Origin: Microdochium bolleyi
Lineage: Eukaryota > Ascomycota > Sordariomycetes > Xylariales > Microdochiaceae
Assembly: GCA_001566295.1 (NCBI GenBank)
Contig: KQ964276.1
Location: 57,024-121,023, forward strand
Direction of reading: 5' to 3'
DNA: 64,000 bases
Part shown: positions 20,886 through 31,309 of the stretch, piece after piece
Position numbering within the stretch: the stretch's first letter is position 1
Layout: each line of letters opens with the position of its first letter
Made by a program: the position numbers and the translations under genes
Notes under the pieces: generated by a model
What the model saw: only the letters and a program-made list of their open reading frames with translations
What the model was told of the DNA's origin: nothing
Database searches by the model: none

Positions 20886-22154
20886 ACTCGGGCGCCGAGG
20901 CGGCCGCTCTGAGCGGCAATACTTTCGTCATGGACGCTATCTCTGGGCTTGGAGCGTCACACTAGAGGTCCAGCCGCTTCCGCCAAGGCTCCTGATCTGC
21001 AAATTTTGTATGGTCAATGTATGTACCTCGTGATCATCGTGCTACCGGGACGTTCCGAAATAGCTCAGCTGTGGCGGTCGAGCTTAATCCCTGCCCTGAC
21101 CAGCGACAAGCGACGAATCAGAGACGTTTCTACGTATGGTCTGCGTAACTGCCGAAGGATCACGAACCCTGCACTCTTCGGCAAGGCTATGGGGCGCGGA
21201 GGAGCCCCTACTACGTATTGGGACCTTCGAGCCAGATGACGTTCTGGAAGTAGAATCGTAGCGTGTGAAGCTTTTATCGAGGCATTCTCGTAGGGAGTAG
21301 AGGCGGTAGTGATTCAGTTAGTCAAAGTAGCCTAAACACAGGGCAAATTGACTGTTAGAGGCAAAGATGACTACATTGCACTCTCATGCAGTATGGCATC
21401 CCCTCCCAGCAACATGGTCGGTGATTGCTCCTGATAGTGACTGACCGATCACGAAACTTGATCTCTCGTGAGCGGAGCTCGCCGCGTCGAGCGCTACTAT
21501 TCCACGAGGCTCAGTTGTGGTAAGCCCCATGCCATGTCGATCAATTATTGCCGGTGACATCACGCATCGCCTGTCCTGCATCCTCCGGAGATAATTATAG
21601 CTCGATACGCCATTATCTGGGTGCTTGTCGTCTCTTAGCTGGGTTCGCCAATTTCGAAGCGCCCCCTGACCTGCCCAGAAACCTGGTCTCACTCCACCGG
21701 AGTTGCTCTACCAATGCGGCCCGCGCATATGTTTGAGCACGATCTGCCACGGTTCAGACCAAGACAGACCGCACCGGGGTGGCGAGGAATGTCAAGACGT
21801 GACAAGGGACTTTGATCGGCACCGATTACTACTAACTGATGGCGATATTCTGTTCAAGATCGGAGGTGGCCGTACCATTCAACCACCCATCCGCTCCAGG
21901 ATCTGGCTCCTCGAGCATCATGTCGTGCTGATGACTTCATCAAGAGCACGGACTGTACACCTGCGATGTTTAGCGAAGAAGACAACAACACCGCGAGGCG
22001 AATCTCAAGGATATAAAATCCGAAGAGGCTCCCATCAAGTTGGCCATTTGAAGAACCATCAGAACAATCAAAACACCATCATCAACAACTATCACACAAA
22101 ACACAATCTCTACCCTTCCTTGCACCTCACTCTCACCACGAACTAACCATCAAC
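20886..22154. other. Intergenic, 1.3 kb; promoter of secreted protein gene
   Basis: TATAAAA at 22012-22018 is about 137 bp before the ATG at 22155, followed by a long A/C-rich leader typical of highly expressed fungal genes. No gene is supported in 20,886-22,000. Confidence 0.5.
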
Positions 22155-22656
22155 ATGAAGAGCTTCATCGTCGCCATTACTCTTGCCACCGTGGCCCTGG
22201 CTGCACCCAGCCCACTGGCTACCAGACAATTTGACTCGACTTGCTCTATCCTCAAGGGCGGCCCCAGCGACGCAGCACGCGCGAAAGTCGTGGCGGCCAT
22301 GAAAAAGGCCCTCCCTCTCGATGTGGGTGGCGACGACGGCTGGAGTAAGTCACATGAAATCCTGCCTATTCATGCCAAAGATATCGCTAACGTCCGACCC
22401 AACACCTCTAGGCGGCAGCGGTGGCCCTACCTTCTGCTCCCTGTGCGACGGCGCAAAGATCTGGATCAAGCACACCGGCTGGGAGGGCGCAGACCGCAGC
22501 ATCACGGCGGACGAGCTCGACGAGACCATGGATCTCTTCACCAGCGGCGGCAAAGAATGCTCGGCGTCGGTCGATGGCAGCGGTGGCTACCTCGGTGTCT
22601 TGTACGGCAACAAGAATGACTACTCTGGCACTTGCGACTACGATTTCAACTGCTGA
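22155..22656 (+). CDS. Small secreted cysteine-containing protein (candidate effector)
   Basis: Two exons, 22155-22344 and 22412-22656 (67-bp intron, GTAAGT donor, CTCTAG acceptor, CTAAC branch), give 144 aa. A clear signal peptide (MKSFIVAITLATVALAAPSP) is followed by a probable Kex2-like site (ATRQ). The mature part has six cysteines (STCS, FCSLCDG, ECSA, TCDYDFNC), a single Trp-rich helix-like stretch (KIWIKHTGW) and an acidic ITADELDETMDLF segment. The size, secretion signal and even number of Cys fit apoplastic small secreted proteins. I do not recognise a named family, and host interaction is inference. The strong TATA and CA-rich leader suggest high expression. Confidence 0.72.
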
Positions 22657-22847
22657 GGCGGGCGTAAGGAACGATACCTCCTGTGACACTAGAGAAGCTA
22701 GAGAGCAACAATACCTAGAAGAGAAAACATGTTTTCATTTCTAACCACTACTCCGCCATGATTGTCGGAGCAGCCTCGAGGATAGCCGCCAAGTGCATGC
22801 TATAGCCTGCGCTTATAGACCGAGAGACGCATTGTTTTGTCATTCCC

Positions 22848-23785
22848 TCACAGTTTCTCAGCAACTCCAGAATCCGCCCAATAATACGTCCACATGTCCA
22901 GCCCGACGAACTCGTCGGCATACTTGCCAAACGTATCCCCGGACTCTGCCCCGGTCGCAGCCCCGGCCGTCACGATCAGAGGTAGGAAATGCTCCGCACC
23001 ACCGCGCGGGTGCATGGTGTAGCTGTTCTCTATGTCCCGCCACTTGCCCAGCGCCTTGGCCCGCTCCTGCACATCCTCCTTCTCCACCGCGCTCGTGACT
23101 TGCTGGTTCCACGTGTCCATGGTAGCCTTGAAACTCGCCGCGCTCTGCGGGTCCTGGTGGCGCAGGGAGAACATGATGCGCAGGTTGTGGAATGACGCGA
23201 AGCCGGAGCCCACGATGGCGATGTTACTGTCGCGCAGCGCCGACAGGGCCTGGCCCATGCGAAAGTGGTCGGCGGGGTCCTCGCTGTCGAGCACGGACAT
23301 CTGTACGATCGGGACGTCGGCGGCCGGGTTGATCAGGAGGAATGGGATAAACACGCCGTGGTCCCAGCCACGCTCGCTGTCGAGCGTCGTCTTCGCGAAG
23401 CCGGCTTTGGTCAAGGCGGCCTGCACTTCCTCGGCGACCTCGGGCGAACCGGGGGCGTCGTATTTCAGCTTGTACGCCTCGGCGGGGAAGCCGCCGTAGT
23501 CATAGTAGAGCGAGTGCTTTGCCCCGGATGAGACAGTTGGGTGCTTCGTTGACCAGTGAGCGGTGACAACGACAATTGCCCGTGGGGCTTCCGGAGTGCC
23601 GAGCTTGAGGACCTTGGGCACACGGTTCTTCATAGAGGCGACCAGATGCTTGTGGCCCGGGTCGCCGAGGACAGGCATGGGGCCTGGATAGCACATGTCA
23701 GTATGGGGAGGCATAAAACGCGCGAGGAAGATGCTCGAGACTCACCTCCTCCATGGGAGATGCAAATCGCCGCGGCTCGGCCCAT
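22848..23785 (-). CDS. LigB-type extradiol ring-cleaving dioxygenase (DODA-like)
   Basis: Two exons, complement of 22848-23683 and 23746-23785 (62-bp intron, GTGAGT donor, ATCCAG acceptor), give 291 aa. Splicing creates SHGGGPMPVLGDPGH, the class III extradiol signature whose His is a metal ligand. Further family marks are VVVTAHW, WDHGVFIPFLLINP (His ligand) and SGFASFHNLR (catalytic His region). The length matches plant and fungal 4,5-DOPA dioxygenase and aromatic ring-opening enzymes of the LigB superfamily. An upstream in-frame ATG at 23890 would add 35 basic, hydrophobic residues resembling a mitochondrial presequence; the ATG at 23785 matches the normal start. The substrate could be a catechol. 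The neighbours do not settle it. Confidence 0.85.
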
Positions 23786-25086
23786 TGTGGAGTGAGATGG
23801 TTTTGTGCTTGTATGAAGGCGGGCTGTAAATGCTGCGATTGCGACTAGGCTTATGGTCGACAGTCTTGAACCAGCGCGGGCCAAATGCATCTAGGGTGGT
23901 GTTCTTCAAGCGCGGTGAAGGATGTCACTATATGAGGTTTTGATGATCTCGGTGAACTGTTCCGCTTCCGCTTCTCTTGAAGGTGCCCGACCCCAGCCAG
24001 GGGTCAAAGTGCTCCCGTGGCGGCAATTATTAAGCAGGGATGGCGTGTGCTCGCTGCTTAAGTCAGGCTCCGTCAGCCAATTCCATCCCACTCGGCTCAT
24101 CCCGCCCGGCGTCTAAGCTGCTTCAAACTCCACCTTCGCTTGATTCACGACAGGGCGAGTCGACCAGAGCAGCTGCCGACAGAAACAAATGGAACGTTCG
24201 TCTCTTGTCCAAACCGCGAGTCGTCACATCAAAGATAAGAACCTGAACCAAATCGTTGAAGGCCAAGCGTTCCTCTGGCCCTGAAAGTCCATGCGTTTAA
24301 CAAAGCAATATGGGATGCCTATAATTCAATCAAGAACGTTAATTTATCAGCGTTTTGGCTACCCAACGCACAAGGTTGTCCGATCAAGTGAAGAATACCT
24401 GAGATACCTGCGACTTCAACAAAATACCTGCCTCCTATCAGGAAGATTGATTATGGAGTTTGCTTGCAGCATAGCTTTGCATTGCCGGAGAATTTCTAGT
24501 GTACAATACCTTTGAATCTTCGACACACCCTCACTGCTTGTGTTCCAGAATGATGTCAAGTCACATGGTCGCGCCCAATGTGCAAAAACAGAGTCCCGCA
24601 ATATAGCATTGCAATCCAGGAAGTCGGAAGTCTTACAAACACTGGCCCAAGTCGGAAAAGCCTGTGTGTGAAACAATCAAGCTTCAATTCGCTAGAAGTA
24701 ATCAACGAAATATTATGATTGTTTGTCGTTGACTTTCATGGTTCTCCAAGTCTGATGTTTCAAACCCTTTAAGGGGATTAACCGCTGGGCATCGGAATAC
24801 ACACCAGGGACACAACGGCCTGAGGTAAACGGCAAGACAAGTAACTTAGGAATGTTTCTTCTCTGCCTTGCTCCATTTTCGAGCGAGCGCGGTGGTCTCC
24901 AAGGCATCATTTCGACAGGCATCCAGCAAGTTGACAATACATATTGCAGTAAAGATTCATGTCGATTAGTATGTAATCCCTTGTCACTGCAGCAACACAT
25001 CCGAAAGGCCAAAGCACTGGCGATCGGAGCCACAACTTTGTAATTTGAGCCACAACGTCCAAGCACTGCCATAACCGACGTCAGCG
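23786..25086. other. Intergenic, 1.3 kb, AT-rich in 24,240-25,060
   Basis: The second half is clearly more AT-rich than surrounding genes. I see no terminal repeats, no transposase fragments and no tRNA. A promoter for the gene at 25087 is presumed. Confidence 0.45.
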
Positions 25087-25977
25087 ATGCCTCCCATAAC
25101 CCGTGCCATGCGGTCGCGCAGAGTGATTGACGAGGAAGAAGATAACAGCCGAGTCATTCCGCTGCTCAAGCTTCCCCTCAACGTCAGGAACAAGATCTAC
25201 GACTTCTACACGCAGAACTTCGTCCACGAAGAAGCCTTGCCTCTCAAGATCCTGCTCGGGAACAGGAATCTGAACACACAAAACAACGAGCCCTTCTCTC
25301 CCTCGGGTCCCCACGTCCCAGACTCTGAGTTCCGCAAGATCCGTCTCCCGCCGCTCGCCGTTGCATGCCAGCAGGTCTACGCAGAAACTCTCCCGATCAT
25401 GCGCCACACCGTTGCGGTGCATATGGACGACTGGGTGCTGACGGCTCCCGGCCAGAACCGGCTCGTTGACATAGCCGGCGTGGAGATGCGCGCCGCCGTC
25501 TTCCCACACGTGCCAGTGGGTCATGCCAACCACGGCGCCGTGATCAAGAGGGTGCAGTTGATATGGCACCTGGTCCATGTCCGACAGACGGAGTCGCCCG
25601 AGCGTAGATGCGATCCGATGCTGGTGTTACGCCGGCTGCAGCTGGGCGCACTTGAGACACTGCAGATCGTGCTGCAGACGGAGCCCGACGGGTCCTGGGT
25701 GCCGCGGCCCGAGCATCACGACGAGTGCCTGAGGCTCGCGCAGCCGGGGCTGATGGAACTCATCGAGGGTGTGGCCGCGTCCTGTCCGGCGCTGCGGGTG
25801 CTCGAGTTCGTGGGCGTCTTTGAGCACAGCTGGTTGAACGAGGTTCACGAGAGGGTGGCGGCGCCTAGGGGCATCCGCGTCTGGGGAGGGGATCAAATGT
25901 GGTCGGAGGAGTGGACGACACGGCGACGACCTGAAAATGCGTGTGTCTGGGAGCTCTGTGAGCATGGGAGATCGTAG
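25087..25977 (+). CDS. Hypothetical protein with F-box-like N-terminal motif
   Basis: Single exon, 296 aa. After a basic, acidic-patch N-terminus (residues 1-24), IPLLKLPLNVRNKIYDFYT resembles the short F-box-like LPxEVRxxIY helix found in many uncharacterised Pezizomycotina proteins. It is followed by LPPLAVACQQVYAETLPI, the usual second half of that motif. The remainder (about 120-296) has leucine-rich stretches (LVLRRLQLGALETLQIVLQ, LRVLEFVGVFEH) that may form a repeat-like scaffold. No catalytic motif is visible. Such proteins are often treated as substrate adaptors, but nothing in the sequence proves that. Confidence 0.65.
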   Translation: MPPITRAMRSRRVIDEEEDNSRVIPLLKLPLNVRNKIYDFYTQNFVHEEALPLKILLGNRNLNTQNNEPFSPSGPHVPDSEFRKIRLPPLAVACQQVYAETLPIMRHTVAVHMDDWVLTAPGQNRLVDIAGVEMRAAVFPHVPVGHANHGAVIKRVQLIWHLVHVRQTESPERRCDPMLVLRRLQLGALETLQIVLQTEPDGSWVPRPEHHDECLRLAQPGLMELIEGVAASCPALRVLEFVGVFEHSWLNEVHERVAAPRGIRVWGGDQMWSEEWTTRRRPENACVWELCEHGRS

Positions 25978-27529
25978 GCGGTATTGCCCCCTCTCGTAGT
26001 GGCTGCTGCGATGTTTAAAGGGTGCTCTGCTGAGGCTACAACGGCTTTCTCTTCTTTCTATTTTTTCCAGTGAAAAGATGTGATACTTGGAATGTCACCA
26101 CGACATATAGCCAATGGGTTTGCCTTTGACATGCTCAATGAACACATGTATTGTCCTTGTCACCGTCTTTGGTCGCACTGCCTGACACATGATCACGAAT
26201 GACTCTGCATTCCTTATTCTTTTACCTTTCGTTTGTACTTAAGCGTTTATCTAATTGTGATTTTGTGATTACACTGTAAAGAGCACAAATATGAAATAAA
26301 ACAATACAATAGCATGGGAGGTCATGACGAATTCTGAGACAACAATATTGGAGGCCGGCGAGCCTCGAAGGTTCAGCTCTTTTGGCCATATCTTGTCGGA
26401 CCCAGGCTACTGTACATCCCTCGTGTACTGTGCCAACTCAACCATATGTTGCGGTCTCATCCGAGCCACTAGCCCTTGCCTTCTGGCAAACGACGTAAAA
26501 AGGGGCCTCTTCCGTTGGGCGATCGTCTCACACCACGGGCAAATGCTCCGCGTGCCACTCATCTGATCCGTAGAGAGTATAGTACAGCTCCAGCCGGTCC
26601 TGGGAGTCCCGACCGGCCACGAACTGGGCCCAGCTGACGATCTTGACCCTTTGCCACACCGGGATACGTCCCATTATCCTGATCACCCTCTCATCGTCTC
26701 TGGCTGAGGTCTTCGGGCAATTCTCGCGCTTCGCAGAGTCATGACATTATGGAGCCAAGAATGCCAATGCCAAACTCGCAAACTAGGTCCTCCTGCAGCC
26801 AGCAGGAGTGGGCGCAAGTCTACCAGAACAAGCTGTAGCAATGGATCGCACACGCGAGCTCATTCCCAGGCCACAAATCTTGTCCGAGTACAAAGAGCGC
26901 CGAGCTAATATACCATCCCGCCACCTGGCACACTGTGATTGACGTGCTCGGATTGCAGTGCTAATTCACACAAGTCCAGCGGTACTTTGCGGATATTGTT
27001 CCTGCCGCCAACACGACGTGTCCTCAGGAGGACTTTCCTTTCCAGATGTGATGCAAGTTCACCTACGTCATACAAGATGAGGGCGGGGAGAGGCAAGTCT
27101 CTGATTAAGATCTCGAGTATGTTACGGGCATTTCCGCGGAGCAAGTTTGTTCGTGGCAAAGGTAATCACTGTGGCAAGATCAAGGTTGGCACTACTGGAA
27201 TAACACTTGGCGAAGCTGACTTGAGCATCGCCTGGACTTGTGGCAATCAACACTGTACATAACCGCATGCCACCGTATGTTGAACCGCCTCCCCATTCCG
27301 TCTTTATTCAACATTGTATCACGGGTTATGCAGCACACGGGAACGTGATTCAAGTTGATATTGCAATGAGCCATAATGTGCTTGATGAGATGCTCAACTA
27401 TATAACAAAGAATGTGTAAGGGCTCTGGGCGCTGCTTAGTCGCGAGAACTCAGTTCCTGCCACTGCCGACAAGTTCCAAGAGCCCATGTCCCAAGCCTTC
27501 CTCCTGCTCTGGGCAAGTGGCGACACCTA
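25978..27529. other. Intergenic, 1.55 kb; nothing identified
   Basis: Long gene-poor stretch with low coding potential on both strands. No repeats with clear boundaries are visible. Confidence 0.45.
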
Positions 27530-28642
27530 TCAGCAGGACGCGCCGCTACCGCTGGGGATGCCCTCGCACTGGAGCGCCTTCTTGCCGCCCGTGATGCTCA
27601 CGCCGGACCACGTCCAGCCCGAGCACGCGCCCTTAGCGCACAGGATGTACACGTTGGCGCCGCCGGACTGGACGGTGCCGGTGACCTTGTTGATGGTGAG
27701 GTCCGTGATGGGGACGCCGGCGGTCGGGGTTCCCGTGGGGCTGCCGTTGAGGTAGTCCTGCTGGATGACGATGCCGCGCTTGGCAATGTTCTTGAGGCTG
27801 ATGTTGGAGTACGTGACGCCCGAGACGGAGCCGGTGGCGCCGGAGACGGTCTTGATGCGCACGCCGTTGTCCGAGTCGACGACCTGGCTGTCGAGGATCT
27901 TGATGTCGCGGACGACGTTGTCGCTGCGCCCGCCGACGCTGCCGATCGACAGGCCGTGGCCGCCCGAGCAGAAGCCGCCGGTGAAGGTGATGTTGGTGCC
28001 CGAGTTGATGGCGAGGCAGTCGTCCTGGTTGCGCACGGTCGCGCCCGAGATGTAGACACCGGTCGAGGAGCCGACGTCAAAGGCATCCGTGTTGTGCCCG
28101 CCCTGGGTGTCGCCGGCCGAGTTGTCGAGGTTGACGCCGTAGACGCCGAGGTTGGTGACACCGTTGATGCTGAAGGCCTGCACAGGCGTGTTCTTGACGT
28201 TGAGGTTGCGGATGTTGCTGTCCTTGAGGTTGTGCGCCGAGAAGAACTTGGGCTTCTGCTTGCCGCCGTTGGAGCCCTTGCCGTCCCACCACTGCGCGCC
28301 GCCGCCGTCGATGAGGTGGCCCGCGGCACCCTCGATGGTGAGTCCGTTGCCGGTGAAGGCGATCAGGGGTCCGGCCCAGGTTGTGTACCCGAAGGTAGTG
28401 GTGCCCGAGAAGATGACGTGCGTGCCGTCGTTGAGGCCTGTCAGGTCGAGCGTCTCGCCGGCGGGAACGGCAATGTTGGAGAGGGTGATGGTGCTGCAGG
28501 ACTTCTTGCCGCTCTTGGCGGCCGCAGCAGTGGTGAAGGTGCAGCTGGCACCGGCGGCGGCCTTGGACTTTGCCGGGGCAGCATCGACGACGAGGGGCAG
28601 GACGGCGGCGCAGAGGCCGAGGACGGACTTGGGGAGGACCAT
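27530..28642 (-). CDS. Endopolygalacturonase, glycoside hydrolase family 28
   Basis: Single exon, 370 aa from the ATG at 28642. The N-terminal signal peptide ends near VVDAAPAKSKA, which could also include a propeptide cleaved after Lys. The GH28 beta-helix shows all four family boxes in order: GGHNTDAFDV (NTD), RNQDDCLAINSG (the catalytic Asp pair), CSGGHGLSIGSVG (catalytic His) and GVRIKT (RIK substrate-binding). It secretes an enzyme hydrolysing alpha-1,4-linkages of homogalacturonan, i.e. plant pectin. The end carries the typical disulphide pair (ILCAKGACSGW and LQCEGIPSGSGASC). The length equals typical fungal endo-PGs. The promoter shows an inverted pair of GCCAAG sites, the PacC recognition sequence, suggesting pH control. 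Confidence 0.95.
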   Translation of the reverse strand: MVLPKSVLGLCAAVLPLVVDAAPAKSKAAAGASCTFTTAAAAKSGKKSCSTITLSNIAVPAGETLDLTGLNDGTHVIFSGTTTFGYTTWAGPLIAFTGNGLTIEGAAGHLIDGGGAQWWDGKGSNGGKQKPKFFSAHNLKDSNIRNLNVKNTPVQAFSINGVTNLGVYGVNLDNSAGDTQGGHNTDAFDVGSSTGVYISGATVRNQDDCLAINSGTNITFTGGFCSGGHGLSIGSVGGRSDNVVRDIKILDSQVVDSDNGVRIKTVSGATGSVSGVTYSNISLKNIAKRGIVIQQDYLNGSPTGTPTAGVPITDLTINKVTGTVQSGGANVYILCAKGACSGWTWSGVSITGGKKALQCEGIPSGSGASC

Positions 28643-29981
28643 TTTGGCGTTGTTGTTTCGGCAAGTATACAAGGGTTAGAGGCCGTGGAGTGACTGACTG
28701 TCAGGTGAATGAGCGAATGAGAGAGAGCCTGGGCAAAAGCTTGTGTGCTGCCTGCCAAGAATCAATGTTGCATTTCTTGGCAGAGGCGGCTGCGGCTCTT
28801 TATACTCGTTGAATGTGTTCCTCAGGCCCGGAGATGTGATTCGTGTCGCCCAAGCATCGAAACAGAACTTCTCCACGAGCCCAGCCTGGACAATTTCCAT
28901 TGCAACGCACCCTGGTCGCCGCTGTGGATTCTCGCTGCCAAAACCCACGGCCCTGATTTCTCCGCTGGCTGGATCCGGGCTGGTCGAAACAGACGAGGCC
29001 CTGCTAGTGCCCGCAGCTATGGAAGAGATAAACAGCACCCCGAGGGGACCGTTGTCAGAATGCGGAGCATTCCGCCTCGGCCCAGGCTGTGCGTTGCCGG
29101 AATGCGGCACTTTGCTGACGCGGCTGTCTTGCCATTGTTGGACCACACCCGCTCGCTGCCGCTGGGTTGACGGCTTTTTCGGCAGTGCTTTGTCGTATCC
29201 TGCGCATGCCAATGAACCCTGCACACGCAAGCATCTCGACAGGTCATTTGATCTCCACCAATCGGCTTGCATGGCGCTTTGATCCAGGGGGTTTCCCTGC
29301 CGAGAAAAGAGGCTCAGTGGGCCAAGTCTGTCAAGTCTTTGCACGCTTGGGGTTGCATCAGCGTCGCGGCCCTCGTGATTAGGACCCCCCTCAGGCATTC
29401 TCTTTCATCTTGCACGCGTCCTTCAGGAGTGTGGGACCAAGCGGTGCGTTCCTAGGGCAATCAATCACGAGCACGACACAAGATTTTCAGAGCAGGGTGA
29501 AAGGCCATGGCGCAAGCATCGTGGGCTCAAGGTCACAGGACCCGTACGAGTGAACTGATTCGTGGAATTGCTGAGGGCTTCTTCGTACATGCTCCCCCAG
29601 GCGACAGACGGCGTCTAGAACGTGTGGCGCACATCCTTCCCCATGGGGAAACGCATGATCCAGAACTGCGATCAAGCGCTGCTGAGATGCAGCGACTGAA
29701 TCAGCAGTCGATTCAGGTCATGGCATAGTCACGAGGCATCGTCCGTGTAAGACCATTCGTGGGAAATTATTTGACACTGGTATCTAGGGCAGGGGTTTGG
29801 CTATGTGGAAATGAAAACGTGGAAGGAGAATGGACATGGATCTCTCACAATGACTCGACTCCTATCCTGACGTGATCGAGCGGGGGTCTCCCCAAGACAA
29901 AATGGAGTACCTAAGACTTTTTCGAAGTATCCTGTAGTACTTCGGCCCTTTCTTAGCTGTAAACTTTCCCTGAGAGGGGAC
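28643..29981. promoter_or_regulatory. Polygalacturonase promoter region and intergenic DNA
   Basis: On the minus strand a TATAAAG (plus 28798-28804) lies about 156 bp upstream of the ATG. A perfect inverted repeat lies between TATA and ATG, and GAATGC/GCATTC elements lie at 29058-29107. No gene is supported in 29,110-29,981. Confidence 0.55.
28752..28783. promoter_or_regulatory. Inverted pair of GCCAAG (PacC-type) sites, 10-bp arms
   Basis: CTGCCAAGAA at 28752-28761 and its exact reverse complement TTCTTGGCAG at 28774-28783, separated by 12 bp. Each arm contains GCCAAG, matching the PacC consensus GCCARG. It lies 110-141 bp upstream of the polygalacturonase ATG. Confidence 0.6.
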
Positions 29982-31274
29982 TTACTTGGTCGCTTCGGGC
30001 GCCGGCAGGTTGAGAGCCGCGTAGGTCGGCAGCTTGAAGTCCTTCTTCGCCTCCGGCGCGAGAGAGGCGATGAGCTTGTCGAGCTTGAGCACCCAAACAA
30101 CCCATACGCACCAGCGCAGGACACCAACCCCCCAGCTCGACGCCGGGTAGATGATCCCCGGGATGCCCGGCGGGAGGGACTGCGCACCTTTCACAAACGG
30201 TCGCAGGTCCTCGTCGTAGCGCCTCAGAGCTGTCTCGATGTCGCCCGGGTGCTGCGCGAGGCTACCCGCGAGGTTGTACGCACCCATGAGCGAGCACGTA
30301 GTGCCCAACCCCGTGATGGGACTCGGGCAGTATCCTGCGTCGCCGAGCAGGACTGTCCGACCCTTGTGCCACTGGGGCATCTTGAGCTGGCCGATCTCGG
30401 ACATGTAAAAGTCGTCGGCGCTGCGCATGCTCTCGACGAGCCGGTCCGTCTGCCACCCGCAGTTCTGGAAGAAACTGGCCCACAGCTTCTTCTGCTCCCC
30501 GACGGGCCGCGACTGCACGTCGCGTAGCTCCTGCGTCTTGCCCATGATGGCGAACATGCCCTGCGACACGGGGGCGGCGGTGCGCAGGCTGACGATACGC
30601 CGGCCTGGGCACGGGTACACAAAGGCCTCGCGGTGCTGCTGGTCCCACTCGGACTTGGGAAATGTCCAGAGACACACGACGAGGTCTTTCGACTCAAAGG
30701 CCTTGTTGGCCGCCTCGACGCCCCAGACGAGGCGGCGCGTCTTGGACCCCTGCCCGTCCGCGCCGACGACGAGATCGTACGTGCCCTGCGACCCGTCGGA
30801 GAAGGTGACGGCCGCGGTCGACGTGCCGTCCTGGATGATGTCGGTGGCGTACTTGCCAAACTCGTACTTGAGGCTCTTGCGGTCCTTGTCGGGCACCTCG
30901 TCCGCGAGCTTGAGGCTGTGCTCGTACAGCACCCTGACGAGGTCGCCGCGCATGATCTCGTACTCGCTGACAAAGGCCTGCGGGCCCTTGCCCGTATCAT
31001 TGACGCCGAACGAGCCCTGCGTTTTGCCCGCCGAGTCGACGAAGCTGAGGGCCGTCTCGGGCACGGTGTGCGCCTTGACGGTGTCGAGCAGGCCGAGGGT
31101 CCGCATTAGCGGGATGCCTTGGTCGCGCAAGTCGATCTGCTGGCCGCCTGTGCGCAGCTCGGGGCTGCGCTCGACAATGGTGATGGCGACGTCGAGGTCC
31201 GAGCCGAGCAGGAAGCAAGCGAGGGCCGGGCCGCACACGCCTGCGCCGTTGACCAGGATTCGTAACGGCGGCAT
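29982..31274 (-). CDS. FAD-dependent monooxygenase (PHBH/TetX-like aromatic hydroxylase fold)
   Basis: Single exon, 430 aa from the ATG at 31274; the open frame continues upstream but the earlier residues are low-complexity. Motifs in order are ILVNGAGVCGPALA (dinucleotide-binding), VERSPELRTGGQQIDLRDQG, YDLVVGADGQGSKTRR (DG motif), and TVLLGDAGYCPSPITGLGTTCSL (GD motif with a Ser/Pro turn, typical of the TetX-like branch). The hydrophobic C-terminus (about 380-410) could associate with membrane. It probably hydroxylates an aromatic or polycyclic substrate using NAD(P)H and O2. A 27-bp alternating purine-pyrimidine tract lies directly in its 5' leader. Not closely related to the monooxygenase at 7729-9116. 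Confidence 0.85.
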   Translation of the reverse strand: MPPLRILVNGAGVCGPALACFLLGSDLDVAITIVERSPELRTGGQQIDLRDQGIPLMRTLGLLDTVKAHTVPETALSFVDSAGKTQGSFGVNDTGKGPQAFVSEYEIMRGDLVRVLYEHSLKLADEVPDKDRKSLKYEFGKYATDIIQDGTSTAAVTFSDGSQGTYDLVVGADGQGSKTRRLVWGVEAANKAFESKDLVVCLWTFPKSEWDQQHREAFVYPCPGRRIVSLRTAAPVSQGMFAIMGKTQELRDVQSRPVGEQKKLWASFFQNCGWQTDRLVESMRSADDFYMSEIGQLKMPQWHKGRTVLLGDAGYCPSPITGLGTTCSLMGAYNLAGSLAQHPGDIETALRRYDEDLRPFVKGAQSLPPGIPGIIYPASSWGVGVLRWCVWVVWVLKLDKLIASLAPEAKKDFKLPTYAALNLPAPEATK

Positions 31275-31282
31275 GGCTGCGT

Positions 31283-31309
31283 CGTGTGTGTGTGTGCGCG
31301 CGCGTGTGT
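31283..31309. repeat. Alternating purine-pyrimidine tract (GT)n(GC)n(GT)n
   Basis: 27 bp of strictly alternating purine and pyrimidine, starting 9 bp upstream of the FAD monooxygenase ATG, in the presumed 5' leader. Z-DNA-prone sequence type. Confidence 0.85.

Noticed and set aside
21656..21722. tRNA-like stretch on the minus strand (GGTAGAGC and TTCGAAA)
   Set aside because: It has an A-box-like and a T-loop-like word, but the stems do not pair into a cloverleaf; at most a degraded tRNA-derived fragment.
24240..25060. AT-rich segment as a possible RIP-mutated transposon
   Set aside because: No terminal repeats, target duplication or transposase/reverse-transcriptase traces can be seen by eye.
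27956..28693. 245-codon plus-strand frame
   Set aside because: Antisense to the polygalacturonase gene, Val/Gly/Glu-biased, no domain.
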